Shown here one piece after another: positions 63,483 to 64,000 of a stretch of DNA of 64,000 nt. The notes below the pieces were generated by a model. It was not told the DNA's origin. It searched no databases and saw only the letters and a list, made by a program, of their open reading frames with translations. The stretch spans positions 1,196,134 to 1,260,133 of the forward strand of contig NW_003101672.1 in the NCBI RefSeq assembly GCF_000003855.2, written 5' to 3'. Position numbers and translations under genes: made by a program. This DNA is from Blastomyces gilchristii SLH14081. Its lineage: Eukaryota > Ascomycota > Eurotiomycetes > Onygenales > Ajellomycetaceae. Each line of letters begins with the position of its first letter. The stretch's first letter is position 1.

Positions 63483-64000
63483 GTCGTGAACGAATGTTCT
63501 CAGGGCCTCAACTCAACTGGTATAGTGGCGAAGGATCCTGAGCATCCTGAAGGAATGAAAACGGGCTCCCAAATGGCCGTAAGTTGCCTGGTACACGCCG
63601 CATAAAGGCGGCCGTACGTTCTCTATCCTGAAAATCGAGGAATTGCCAGCATGATTATTGCGCCGACGTTTGGCGTCAGTAGAAAATAGCCCGAACTAGC
63701 CGCACACTTCATTGCAATCTACACAGTGGAGTGGGTAAACCGATGACATAAGAAGCGTTTATTAGTTACCAGTTAGTTAGGTTTGAGAAACCCCTAGATC
63801 TAAGCGCGCTAGACGCTTCCGTAACTATCACATGACTCAGTCTCTGATCTGGCCACTTCAACTCCGACAGTTTGGATATAAATTTATTTACCCTGGAAGT
63901 GATCCTCCACAACAAATCAACTACTTCAACCACCACAACAAATGAAATAACCTATCTAGCCTTTACTCCTTTCCGCTGCTTATCATATAATTATCTCCTA
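63483..64000. promoter_or_regulatory. MTC6 promoter and possible start of a further plus-strand gene
   Basis: A TATAAAT sequence at 63877-63883 followed by a CA-rich stretch (accaccacaacaaATG, 63930-63945) looks like the core promoter and leader of a plus-strand gene beyond the window. The ATG there opens only a two-codon frame (ATG AAA TAA), so it would be an upstream ORF. The part next to 63482 should serve MTC6. Confidence 0.3.

Noticed and set aside
63515..63590. TGGTATAGTGG resembling a tRNA A-box
   Set aside because: No B-box (GGTTCGANNCC) or foldable cloverleaf follows; judged to be chance.

Overview
The window is fungal nuclear DNA. Genes are dense and usually broken by one to seven short introns with GT..AG ends and CTAAC-like branch points, and coding and intergenic sequence alternate every few kilobases. 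Proteins such as PtaB (LIM-binding), MTC6, MUS7/MMS22, the mitochondrial GatC-type subunit and the PAPA-1 INO80 subunit point to a filamentous ascomycete. Protein style suggests Eurotiomycetes, probably Onygenales; the order is an inference and was not tested by a search. No rRNA, tRNA, CRISPR array or intact transposon was recognised.

Layout. 0.3-2.2 kb: divergent respiratory pair, COX12 (-) and a 70-residue MLRQ/B12D-like protein (+). 2.7-8.2 kb: RRM protein (-) divergent from SEC31 (+). 8.7-10.1 kb: wax-synthase-type MBOAT acyltransferase (-). 11.4-15.4 kb: peroxin-14-type protein (-) and INO80 subunit IES2 (+), with two doubtful short spliced frames between them. 16.2-23.8 kb: 88-residue membrane protein (-) divergent from the 6.8-kb single-exon MUS7/MMS22 repair gene (+). 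24.5-30.2 kb: Gag1-clamp-like protein, mitochondrial AAA ATPase and a small predicted membrane protein (all -). 30.4-31.4 kb: secreted/type I membrane protein (+). 33.6-36.2 kb: ptaB with a 29-Gln tract (+). 38.1-44.3 kb: ureG (+), then UTP7 (-) and TSR1 (+), a divergent pair for 40S biogenesis. 44.9-49.7 kb: DUF726 hydrolase (-), GatC-type subunit (-), SEC17 (+). 50.8-56.2 kb: a pocket of unusual genes: a CCCH-ankyrin-degenerate AAA protein, a nucleotidyltransferase-like protein and an unrecognised 305-residue protein flanked by short repeats. 56.8-63.5 kb: four-TM membrane protein (-), ARH1 (+) and MTC6 (-).

Most genes are housekeeping: respiration and mitochondrial iron-sulfur/heme chemistry (COX12, MLRQ-like, ARH1, GatC, AAA), vesicle traffic (SEC31, SEC17, DUF726), small ribosomal subunit assembly (UTP7, TSR1) and chromatin/repair (IES2, MUS7). 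Several lie head to head across 290-570 bp and probably share promoters. Exon borders were assigned by hand from splice consensus and reading-frame continuity. They close to whole codons in every model given, but no transcript data were available.
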